Translations under genes and position numbers: made by a program
Source of the DNA: Ferrimonas gelatinilytica
GTDB lineage: Bacteria; Pseudomonadota; Gammaproteobacteria; Enterobacterales; Shewanellaceae
Direction of reading: 5' to 3'
Assembly (NCBI RefSeq): GCF_039544205.1
Contig: NZ_BAABLF010000005.1
Location: 248,001-312,000, forward strand
DNA: 64,000 bases
In this document: one piece after another, positions 42,893 to 50,600 of the stretch
How the letters are laid out: each line of letters begins with the position of its first letter
How positions within the stretch are numbered: position 1 is the first letter of the stretch
Notes under the pieces: model-generated
The model's database searches: none
What the model saw: the letters and a program-made list of their open reading frames with translations, nothing else
What the model was told of the DNA's origin: nothing

Positions 42893-43560
42893 GCCAGGGC
42901 TATGACGCTGTGCTGTTCGATCTGGACGGCACCCTGCTGGACACGGCGCCGGATCTCGGGCGGGCAGCCAATGTTGCGTTGGCACAATACGGCTATCCCC
43001 CCATCAGCTCACTGCTGGCCAGCCAGGTCAGTTCCCACGGTGTCGCCGGTTTGCTCGGTGCCGCCCTCGGGGCACGACTGGACGCGGTGGACATTCTGCC
43101 GATGCGCCGCGTTCTGCTTCAGGCCTATCGGGAAGCAATCAGCATCGAGACCCGGCTGTTCGACGGCATCGACACGCTTATCCACACGCTGGACGACGCG
43201 GGATGCCCCTGGGGCATTGTCACCAACAAACCTCAGTGGTTGACCGATCCCCTGCTGGCTCAATGGCCCCTGTTCGCCCGGTCCAGGTGTCAAATCAGTG
43301 GCGATACCCTACCCCATTCCAAGCCGCACCCCGCACCTATGTGGGCCGCATCTGAGGCGTTGGCGATCGCGCCGGATCGGATCCTCTACGTCGGGGATGC
43401 AGAGCGTGACATGGAGGCGGCTCAGCGCGCCGGTATGGCGGGTGCCGTGGCGCTATGGGGTTACCTGAGGCCGGAGGATCAACCCCAAAAATGGCCCGGC
43501 CAACATGCGGCCGATCATCCGCTGGATCTCATCGATCTTTTATCGCTGGTTCAGGGATAA
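42889..43560 (+). CDS. HAD-family phosphatase, Gph/MupP-like
   Basis: 223 residues with all HAD motifs: DLDGTLLDT (nucleophile Asp), TNKPQ, SKPHPAP (Lys) and YVGDAERDMEAA (Mg-binding Asp). Overlap with ubiG is the arrangement of MupP, the N-acetylmuramate 6-phosphate phosphatase of Pseudomonas. The sequence is also close to phosphoglycolate phosphatase. Context favours MupP or a salvage phosphatase, but sequence alone does not decide. Confidence 0.88.
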   Translation: MSQGYDAVLFDLDGTLLDTAPDLGRAANVALAQYGYPPISSLLASQVSSHGVAGLLGAALGARLDAVDILPMRRVLLQAYREAISIETRLFDGIDTLIHTLDDAGCPWGIVTNKPQWLTDPLLAQWPLFARSRCQISGDTLPHSKPHPAPMWAASEALAIAPDRILYVGDAERDMEAAQRAGMAGAVALWGYLRPEDQPQKWPGQHAADHPLDLIDLLSLVQG

Positions 43561-43690
43561 AAAAAACGCAATCAAACCGGGCGTCAAAAAAATTACGCGC
43601 CCTTATGATCTTAACCAATCCATCACAAAGTCATTCTGGCCTCTACTTTAGCCGGTTAGGTGATACTAACATGCCAAAAGCACCCACCGG

Positions 43691-43710
43691 TTATACACAC
43701 TCTGTCCACA
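43691..43710 (+). promoter_or_regulatory. DnaA box(es) upstream of nrdA
   Basis: TTATACACA (43691-43699) is a perfect TTATNCACA DnaA box; CTGTCCACA (43702-43710) next to it is a weaker match in the same direction. DnaA control of nrdAB is known in E. coli and links dNTP supply to replication. Confidence 0.65.
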
Positions 43711-43768
43711 TTGAGGGCTATTGAATCCCGAGGGATAACGCCCTATCTTGTAGTCATCATCACAAGAC

Positions 43769-43784
43769 GCACTACATGTTGTGG
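43769..43784. promoter_or_regulatory. NrdR box 1
   Basis: GCACTACATGTTGTGG fits the ACACWATAT-type NrdR consensus in its central palindromic part. It pairs with box 2, centred 32 bases away, about three DNA turns, the usual NrdR spacing. Confidence 0.65.
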
Positions 43785-43800
43785 CACGGCAGCAAACACA

Positions 43801-43816
43801 ACACTACTGCGATAGC
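43801..43816. promoter_or_regulatory. NrdR box 2
   Basis: ACACTACTGCGATAGC has a strong left half (ACACTA) and a poor right half (ATAGC). The 32-base centre-to-centre distance from box 1 supports the call. Confidence 0.5.
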
Positions 43817-43925
43817 CCAAAAGGGGCGCGGGTAACGGGGTACCGTCCGGCAGTTTTCCACGGAAACGTCGCCACAGGTCACCCCGTTTTTCACTTTCAC
43901 AGGGAACAGGCAGAGCACGTCGCCA

Positions 43926-46208
43926 ATGAATAGTAACCTTCTCGTAACCAAACGGAACGGTCGAAAGGAACCGATCGATCTGGAAAAGATCCACCGGGTG
44001 ATCTATTGGGCCGCCGATGGCCTGGATAATGTCTCGGTCTCCCAGGTGGAACTGGCCGCGCATATCCATTTTTACGATGGCATCGAGACCGAAGCGATCC
44101 ATGAAACCATCGTGAAAGCGGCAGCCGATCTGATCAGCGAAGAGTCACCGGACTACCAGTATCTCGCCGCCCGCCTCGCGGTATTCCATCTGCGCAAGAA
44201 GGCCTACGGCCAGTTCAAGCCCCCTCACCTATACGACCATGTGGTGAAACTCTGCGAGGCGGGCCGTTACGACCAGCATATCCTCGCGGATTACAGTGTC
44301 GAGGAGCTCGACGAGCTGAACCGCTACATCGATCACTGGCGGGATATGAAGTTCTCCTATGCGGCGATCAAACAGCTGGAGGGGAAATACCTGGTGCAGA
44401 ACCGGGTGACCGGCGAGGTTTATGAAAGCGCTCAGTTCCTCTACATGCTGGTTGCCGCCTGCCTGTTTGCTCACTACCCGAAATCGACGCGGATGGCGTT
44501 CGTCAAGCGGTTCTACGACGCCACGTCACTGTTTAAGATCTCCCTGCCTACCCCGATCATGAGCGGTGTGCGAACCCCAACTCGTCAGTTCAGCTCCTGT
44601 GTACTGATCGAGTGTGGGGACAGCCTGGACTCCATCAACGCGACCTCCGCGTCCATCGTCAAGTATGTCAGTCAGCGGGCAGGCATCGGCATCAACGCCG
44701 GTAACCTGCGTGCCCTGGGCAGTCCCATCCGTGGTGGCGAGGCCTTCCACACCGGTCTGTTGCCGTTCTTCAAGCACTTCCAGACTGCTGTCAAATCCTG
44801 CTCCCAAGGGGGAGTGCGGGGTGGTGCGGCTACCCTGTTCTATCCCATGTGGCACCTGGAGGTGGAAGACCTGCTGGTACTTAAGAACAACCGCGGGACC
44901 GAAGCAAATCGGATCCGCCACATGGATTACGGGGTCCAGATCAACCACACGCTCTATCAACGCCTCGTCAGTGGCGGCAACATTACGCTGTTCTCACCCT
45001 CCGATGTACCCGGGCTGTACGACGCCTTCTTCGCCGACCAGGCCGAGTTTGAGCGTCTCTACTGCCAGTACGAGCAGGATCCCAGCATTCGCAAGAAGAG
45101 CATCAAAGCGGTCGAACTGTTCAGCTTAATGATGCAGGAGCGGGCCAGTACCGGACGCATCTACATCCAGAACGTGGATCACTGCAACACCCATAGCCCC
45201 TTCGATCCCAAGGTGGCCCCCATTAAGCAGTCCAACCTCTGTCTGGAGATCGCCCTGCCCACCAAGCCGCTGCTGCACACCGAAGATGAGAATGGTGAGA
45301 TCGCCCTGTGCACCCTCTCTGCCTTCAACCTCGGTGCCATCGACGACCTTGATGAGTTGGAAGAGCTGGCGGAGCTCGCCGTTCGCGCACTGGACAACCT
45401 GCTGGATTACCAGGATTACCCGATCAAGGCGGCAAAGATCAGCACCATGAACCGCCGTACCTTGGGCGTCGGGGTGATCAACTTTGCCTACTACCTGGCC
45501 AAGCATGGAAAACGCTACTCCGATGGCAGCGCCAACAACCTGACCCACAAGACGTTCGAGGCGATCCAGTACTACCTGCTCAAAGCCTCTAACCGCCTGG
45601 CCCAGGAGAAGGGCGCCTGCCCCGCCTTCAATGAAACGACCTACGCCCAGGGGATCCTCCCCATCGACACCTACAAGAAGGCGCTCGATGAGATCTGCGA
45701 TGAACCCCTGCATCTGGACTGGGAGGGTTTGCGTGCTGACATTCTCGAGCACGGCCTGCGCAACTCGACTCTCTCCGCCCTGATGCCCTCAGAGACATCG
45801 AGCCAGATCTCCAATGCCACCAACGGCATTGAGCCGCCCCGCGGCCTGATCAGCGTCAAAGGCTCGAAAGATGGCGTCATGAAGCAGGTGGTCCCCGGGA
45901 TCGAGAGCCTCGCCAAGGAGTACGAGCTGCTGTGGAGCATCCCCAACAACGAGGGCTACCTGCAGCTGGTGGGGCTGATGCAGAAGTTCGTCGACCAGGC
46001 GATCTCGGCCAATACCAACTACGACCCCGGTCGTTTCGAGGGTAACCGAATGCCGATGAAGGTACTGCTCAAGGACCTGCTGCTGGCGTACCGCTATGGC
46101 CTCAAGACCCTGTATTATCAGAATACCCGTGACGGCCAGTCCGATTCACAAACTACTGTCAAAGCGGAAGCCGAGGACGATTGTGCCGGCGGCGCGTGCA
46201 AGATCTAG
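43926..46208 (+). CDS. nrdA: Class Ia ribonucleotide reductase alpha subunit
   Basis: 760 residues. An N-terminal ATP-cone (about 5-95) senses ATP/dATP; the barrel has active-site Cys in NLCLEIALPT and the first redox Cys in FSSCVLIECGD; the radical-transfer pair of Tyr lies near the C-terminus (TLYYQNTRDG) and the tail ends in CAGGAC for thioredoxin or glutaredoxin reduction. It makes dNDPs from NDPs with NrdB. Confidence 0.97.
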   Translation: MNSNLLVTKRNGRKEPIDLEKIHRVIYWAADGLDNVSVSQVELAAHIHFYDGIETEAIHETIVKAAADLISEESPDYQYLAARLAVFHLRKKAYGQFKPPHLYDHVVKLCEAGRYDQHILADYSVEELDELNRYIDHWRDMKFSYAAIKQLEGKYLVQNRVTGEVYESAQFLYMLVAACLFAHYPKSTRMAFVKRFYDATSLFKISLPTPIMSGVRTPTRQFSSCVLIECGDSLDSINATSASIVKYVSQRAGIGINAGNLRALGSPIRGGEAFHTGLLPFFKHFQTAVKSCSQGGVRGGAATLFYPMWHLEVEDLLVLKNNRGTEANRIRHMDYGVQINHTLYQRLVSGGNITLFSPSDVPGLYDAFFADQAEFERLYCQYEQDPSIRKKSIKAVELFSLMMQERASTGRIYIQNVDHCNTHSPFDPKVAPIKQSNLCLEIALPTKPLLHTEDENGEIALCTLSAFNLGAIDDLDELEELAELAVRALDNLLDYQDYPIKAAKISTMNRRTLGVGVINFAYYLAKHGKRYSDGSANNLTHKTFEAIQYYLLKASNRLAQEKGACPAFNETTYAQGILPIDTYKKALDEICDEPLHLDWEGLRADILEHGLRNSTLSALMPSETSSQISNATNGIEPPRGLISVKGSKDGVMKQVVPGIESLAKEYELLWSIPNNEGYLQLVGLMQKFVDQAISANTNYDPGRFEGNRMPMKVLLKDLLLAYRYGLKTLYYQNTRDGQSDSQTTVKAEAEDDCAGGACKI

Positions 46209-46216
46209 GAGCGATC

Positions 46217-47353
46217 ATGAGCCATCAATACAGCACCTTTTCGCGCATCAAAAACGATGCCACCGCGGAGCCGATGTTCCTTGGCAACCCGGTGAACGTG
46301 GCGCGCTACGATCAGCAGCGCCACCGCATCTTTGAAGATCTGATCGAGAAGCAACTCTCTTTCTTCTGGCGACCGGAGGAGGTTGATGTAACCCAGGATC
46401 GCATCGACTTCAATGCGCTTCCTGCACACGAGCAGCACATCTTCCTCTCCAACCTGAAGTACCAGACCCTGCTGGATTCCATCCAGGGCCGCAGCCCCAA
46501 CGTGGCCCTGCTGCCTTTGGTTTCTCTGCCGGAGTTGGAGACCTGGATCGAGACCTGGTCCTTCTACGAGACCATTCACAGCCGCTCCTACACCCACATC
46601 ATCCGGAATATCGTTAAGGATCCGGGCGTCATCTTTGATGATATCGTGGTCAACGAGGAGATCCTCAAGCGCGCCGGGGACATCAGCCACTACTATGACG
46701 AGTTGATCCACGCCACTCAGCGTTATCAGCAGTTTGGAGTGGGTGAGCACGAGATCAACGGCGAAACGGTCTCACTCTCCCTGCGGGATCTGAAAAAGAA
46801 GCTCTACCTTTGCCTGATGTCGGTCAATGTGCTTGAGGCGGTGCGCTTCTATGTCTCCTTCGCCTGCTCCTTCGCCTTTGCGGAGCGCGAGAGGATGGAG
46901 GGGAATGCCAAGATCATCCGCCTTATCGCCCGAGATGAGCAGCTTCATCTGGTCGGTACTCAGCACATGATCAACCTGATGGCCGATGGCCGGGACGACC
47001 CTGAGATGGCCGAGATCGCCCTCGAGTGTCACAGCGAATCCATCGAGATCTTCCGTCGGGCGGCGGAACAGGAGAAAGCCTGGTCCCAATATCTGTTTAA
47101 AGATGGCTCCATGATGGGACTGAACCAGCAGATCATCAGCGATTACGTCGAGTTCATCACCAATGAGCGGATGGCCGGCATCGGCTTGGCCCCCATCTTC
47201 GACAAGCGCAGCAACCCGCTTCCCTGGATGAGCAAGTGGCTGGAGTCCGATGCAGTACAGGTGGCACCGCAAGAGGTGGAAGTCAGTTCCTACCTCACCA
47301 ACCAGATCGACAACGAGATCAGCAGCGACGATCTGATCGGTTTCAAACTTTGA
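46217..47353 (+). CDS. nrdB: Class Ia ribonucleotide reductase beta subunit
   Basis: 378 residues from ATG 46217, with AGGAG six bases ahead. The diiron ligands (DEQLH and others) and the radical Tyr in TIHSRSYTHIIRN place it in class Ia. Eight bases after nrdA, overlapped at its end by the ferredoxin gene. Confidence 0.97.
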   Translation: MSHQYSTFSRIKNDATAEPMFLGNPVNVARYDQQRHRIFEDLIEKQLSFFWRPEEVDVTQDRIDFNALPAHEQHIFLSNLKYQTLLDSIQGRSPNVALLPLVSLPELETWIETWSFYETIHSRSYTHIIRNIVKDPGVIFDDIVVNEEILKRAGDISHYYDELIHATQRYQQFGVGEHEINGETVSLSLRDLKKKLYLCLMSVNVLEAVRFYVSFACSFAFAERERMEGNAKIIRLIARDEQLHLVGTQHMINLMADGRDDPEMAEIALECHSESIEIFRRAAEQEKAWSQYLFKDGSMMGLNQQIISDYVEFITNERMAGIGLAPIFDKRSNPLPWMSKWLESDAVQVAPQEVEVSSYLTNQIDNEISSDDLIGFKL

Positions 47354-47604
47354 AGCATCGCGTCACCCAAGGTCACGACCACTTTGACCACCAAGAAGGC
47401 GAGCCGTTGCTCGCCTCTTTAACGCCCCTTGGCCACTACAGCGAGTGCCGCAGTGGCTATTGCGGCGCCTGCAAGACAAAGTTGATCAGCGGCGAAGTTC
47501 GCTATCTCACGCCGCCGATGGCCTACACCCGATCCGGTGAAATCCTCCCCTGTTGCTGCACGCCGATCAGCGACCTGGAGCTGGCGCCCACGGCGCAAGA
47601 TTAA
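47350..47604 (+). CDS. yfaE: 2Fe-2S ferredoxin-like protein YfaE
   Basis: 84 residues from a TTG start that overlaps the nrdB stop (TTGA); no ATG fits. CRSGYCGACKTK and the late CCC supply the four cluster Cys residues, and GEILPCCC is diagnostic of YfaE. It keeps the NrdB diiron-tyrosyl cofactor active. Upstream codons in the same frame lie inside nrdB and are ignored. Confidence 0.92.
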   Translation: MKHRVTQGHDHFDHQEGEPLLASLTPLGHYSECRSGYCGACKTKLISGEVRYLTPPMAYTRSGEILPCCCTPISDLELAPTAQD

Positions 47605-47610
47605 GGGGAA

Positions 47611-48096
47611 CTAAGCCACCTCACGAGTCGCCTTGAGGTGCGTCACCTGCTGGTACTGCAGCTCATATGCCCTGCTTTTCGCCCGCCGATACCCTGTTTG
47701 CCATTGCTTGGCGTACGCCGCCTGCTCCTCGCAATCGGGATCAAAAGGACACTGCGCCTCCCCAAACTGCTGCGCCTGCCATCCCGCATCGTGTGCCAAG
47801 TGAAAACCCACCCGCATCTCCTGATATAGAGGATGGGAATAACGCGACAGCACGAAGCGAAACAGCTTCAGCAGCAGCTCGACGGTGATAATAAACCCCG
47901 CACCCAGCAACAGCGTGTTCAGAACATTGGCCTCACCAAGCAGATAGCCGGCGCTCATAGCCGCCAACGTGAAACCCCAGCGGCACAGGCGGTCAAAACC
48001 CGTTGTCGGCTCCAAGCTCACGCGGGAAAACCAACGCTGCAACCGGTTATAGCGCTGGGCAAGCGCAAAGTAGTGCTGTTTCTGTTGTTCGGTCAT
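47611..48096 (-). CDS. Membrane protein with an RMF-like C-terminal segment
   Basis: 161 residues. Two membrane helices (about 36-56 and 60-84) follow a helical N-terminus. Residues 105-142 (GWQAQQFGEAQCPF, then QWQTGYRRAK) match the layout of ribosome modulation factor RMF: Gly-aromatic-Gln-Ala, a CPY/CPF turn and QW-x2-G-x-R-x-A. RMF pairs ribosomes in stationary phase. A membrane-anchored version would be unusual. The match is by eye and may reflect only the short RMF/CrpP-type fold. It converges with yfaE six bases away. Confidence 0.75.
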   Translation of the reverse strand: MTEQQKQHYFALAQRYNRLQRWFSRVSLEPTTGFDRLCRWGFTLAAMSAGYLLGEANVLNTLLLGAGFIITVELLLKLFRFVLSRYSHPLYQEMRVGFHLAHDAGWQAQQFGEAQCPFDPDCEEQAAYAKQWQTGYRRAKSRAYELQYQQVTHLKATREVA

Positions 48097-48380
48097 CGTG
48101 GGATCCGTCTCTATGTTTCAGGGGCCTAACCGAGGCCGCTGTTACTGTTCGTTATCCGGTCACTGCCTGAGTCGCTTTCAGGCAAACATGCGCATTCCGG
48201 TCGCGCACCTTGTACCATGCCAACGGATTGAATGCCAAACAAAGTGCTAATAATCAATGGTATACGGCATATTGTCAGCAATGAATGGTGACTGCGAATT
48301 AGGATGCCGAAGCCACTCAGGGCAGCGCCATCCGCGCCGAAACCGATGCGCTGGCGCCCGAACAGGGGCGTTGAAACGCA
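48097..48380. other. Gene-free stretch upstream of the RMF-like gene
   Basis: No supportable gene. It should hold the promoter of the reverse membrane-protein gene. Short frames here are shadows without start signals. Confidence 0.5.
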
Positions 48381-48416
48381 AAAAAGGGCTTCGCACCAAG
48401 GTGCGAAGCCCTTTTT
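48381..48416. terminator. Perfect bidirectional terminator after fadH
   Basis: Seventeen-base perfect arms (AAAAAGGGCTTCGCACC and its complement) with a 2-base spacer. A and T runs on both ends make it functional in either direction; fadH ends at 48430 on the reverse strand. Confidence 0.92.
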
Positions 48417-48429
48417 CATTGGGCCGGCC

Positions 48430-50448
48430 TTAGAGCGCTGCCACGATCTCTGCAGCCTGGCGGATCGCCCGCTTGGCATCAAGCTCAGCGGCCACATCCG
48501 CTCCGCCCACCAACTGGTAGCTGACACCCTGCTGATCCAGCATGCCCGCCAAGCCACGGTTCGACTCCTGACCGGCACAGAGCACTACGGTATCAACCGG
48601 CAGGCACTGAGCCTCCTCGTTGATCTTAAGGTGCAGGCCCTGATCGTCGAAGCGCTCATACTGGACCCCGGTGAGCATCTTGACCTTACGATCCTTCAGC
48701 ACCGTACGGTGGATCCAGCCGGTGGTCTTACCCAGGCCAGCGCCCGGCTTCGTGGTCTTACGCTGGAGCAGGTAGATATCACGCGCAGACTCAAAGGCAC
48801 TGCTGTGTCGCTCGGTCAGGCCCGCATTCTGCTGATAGTCCAGATCAACCCCCCACTGGGCACGCCACTGCACCGGATGGAGCGTCGGTGATTCATGGGG
48901 CTCGGACAAGAACTCCGCCATATCGAAACCGATGCCACCGGCGCCGATAAGCGCCACCTTCGACCCGACCTCCACTTCGCCGCGCAGCACCTGCTGATAG
49001 GTGACCGCACGGTCACTGCCGGGGAACTGGGGAACCCGTGGCACCACGCCGGTCGCCAGCAGTCGATGATCGAACGCGCTAAGCTCCTCCAAAGTCGCCT
49101 CACAGCCCAGCCGGACCTCGACGCCAAGCTGGTCGAGACGATGACGGAAGTACGCCAGGGTCTCCTTGAACTCCTCTTTGCCGGGGATCTGTGCGGCCAG
49201 GTTGAACTGCCCCCCCAACTCTTGCCGTTGCTCAAACAGGGTGACCTTGAAACCGCGCTCGGCGGCAAAGCAGGCGCTGGCCATGCCGGAAGGTCCGGCT
49301 CCTACCACCGCAACCCGCTTGCTGCTGTCGGTGGGGGTCAGGGTCAACTCCGTTTCATAGCAGGCCATCGGATTCACCAGGCAGGTGGCACGCTGGGCCT
49401 TAAAGATGTGGTCCAGGCAGCCCTGGTTACAGCCGATACAGACATTGATCTGCTCAGGCTTGCCCTCGGCGGCTTTGCGAACAAAATGCGGATCCGCGAG
49501 CATCGGCCGGGCCATGGACACCAGATCGGCCTGGCCGTCCTGGAGAATCTGCTCCGCCACATCCGGCGTGTTGATCCGATTGGTCGCTACCAGAGGGACC
49601 GACACCTCCTGACGTAACCGCTGAGTCACCCCACTAAAGGCAGCGCGAGGAACGCTGGTGGCGATGGTGGGGATCCGTGCCTCATGCCAGCCAATACCGG
49701 TATTGATGATGGTGACACCACCCTCTTCCAGCCATTTGGCCAGCTGAACCACCTCCTCCCAATCGTTACCCCCCTCGACCAGATCGAGCATCGACAAACG
49801 GAAGATGATGATGAACTCCTTGCCCACAGCCTCGCGAACGGCACTCAGCAGTTCGCGGACGATACGGGCGCGGTTCTCAAGGCTGCCGCCATATTGGTCG
49901 GTACGGTGGTTCGTTGCCCGGCAGAGGAACTGGTTCAGGAAGTACCCTTCTGAACCCATGATCTCGATGCCATCGTAACCGGCACGCTGTGCCAGCTTGG
50001 CCGACTGAGCGTAATCGTTGATGGTCTTGCGGATCCCCTTGATGCTCAGTGCCTTGGGCTTAAACGGTGAGATCGGTGCCTTGATAGCACTAGGGGCCAC
50101 CGAGAAGGGATGGTAGCCATAGCGACCGGCGTGCAGGATCTGCATGCAGATCTTACCGCCAGCCTGATGCACCGCATCGGTCACTATCCGATGCTTGTTC
50201 ACCTGCCAACCAAAGGAAAGCTGACTGGCATGGGGGTTGAGGCGCCCACGAAAGTTCGGCGCGATACCGCCGGTCACAATCAGGCCAACGCCGCCCTTCG
50301 CACGCTCTGCGTAGAAGGCAGCGAGTTTTTCGAAACCGCCCTTCTCCTCTTCCAATCCTGTATGCATCGAGCCCATTAGGACTCGGTTCTTTAACTGGGT
50401 AAAACCCAGGTCCAGTGGCGCCAACATCTTGGGGTACACGCTGCTCAT
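48430..50448 (-). CDS. fadH: 2,4-dienoyl-CoA reductase (NADPH)
   Basis: 672 residues from ATG 50448 (MSSVYPKMLAPLDLG). An N-terminal FMN-binding TIM barrel of the old yellow enzyme type (VLMGSMHTGLEE) is followed by the 4Fe-4S site (CIGCNQGCLD, CLVNP) and FAD and NADPH Rossmann domains (VAVVGAGPSGMA, VALIGAGGIGFD). It removes double bonds of unsaturated fatty acids during beta-oxidation. A PsrA-type palindrome lies directly upstream. Only AAGG, directly adjoining the ATG, resembles a ribosome site. Confidence 0.96.
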   Translation of the reverse strand: MSSVYPKMLAPLDLGFTQLKNRVLMGSMHTGLEEEKGGFEKLAAFYAERAKGGVGLIVTGGIAPNFRGRLNPHASQLSFGWQVNKHRIVTDAVHQAGGKICMQILHAGRYGYHPFSVAPSAIKAPISPFKPKALSIKGIRKTINDYAQSAKLAQRAGYDGIEIMGSEGYFLNQFLCRATNHRTDQYGGSLENRARIVRELLSAVREAVGKEFIIIFRLSMLDLVEGGNDWEEVVQLAKWLEEGGVTIINTGIGWHEARIPTIATSVPRAAFSGVTQRLRQEVSVPLVATNRINTPDVAEQILQDGQADLVSMARPMLADPHFVRKAAEGKPEQINVCIGCNQGCLDHIFKAQRATCLVNPMACYETELTLTPTDSSKRVAVVGAGPSGMASACFAAERGFKVTLFEQRQELGGQFNLAAQIPGKEEFKETLAYFRHRLDQLGVEVRLGCEATLEELSAFDHRLLATGVVPRVPQFPGSDRAVTYQQVLRGEVEVGSKVALIGAGGIGFDMAEFLSEPHESPTLHPVQWRAQWGVDLDYQQNAGLTERHSSAFESARDIYLLQRKTTKPGAGLGKTTGWIHRTVLKDRKVKMLTGVQYERFDDQGLHLKINEEAQCLPVDTVVLCAGQESNRGLAGMLDQQGVSYQLVGGADVAAELDAKRAIRQAAEIVAAL

Positions 50449-50450
50449 CC

Positions 50451-50467
50451 TTAAACACCTGTTTGAA
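50451..50467. promoter_or_regulatory. PsrA-type operator upstream of fadH
   Basis: TTAAACACCTGTTTGAA carries the AAAC-N4-GTTT core, two bases from the fadH start codon. It matches the site ahead of the acyl-CoA dehydrogenase gene at 30382-30399. Repressor binding here would block initiation or elongation. Confidence 0.65.
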
Positions 50468-50600
50468 TTTTTTCCTAGCCTACTTTGACCGCGCATCAAC
50501 CTCAAGCCGGACCAGAGATAAAAAGGGTTACAATTGCCCCTCCCTAGATCCCTCCGTGTGCGATAGCATGTTGAACAGACTCAGAAACCGATGGATCTCC

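Larger units (their letters stand above)
43561..43925. other. nrdA control region without genes
   Basis: 365 bases upstream of nrdA with no plausible frame. It holds a DnaA box, a weaker DnaA-like site and two NrdR-like boxes listed separately. The -10 and -35 elements are not obvious. Confidence 0.6.
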
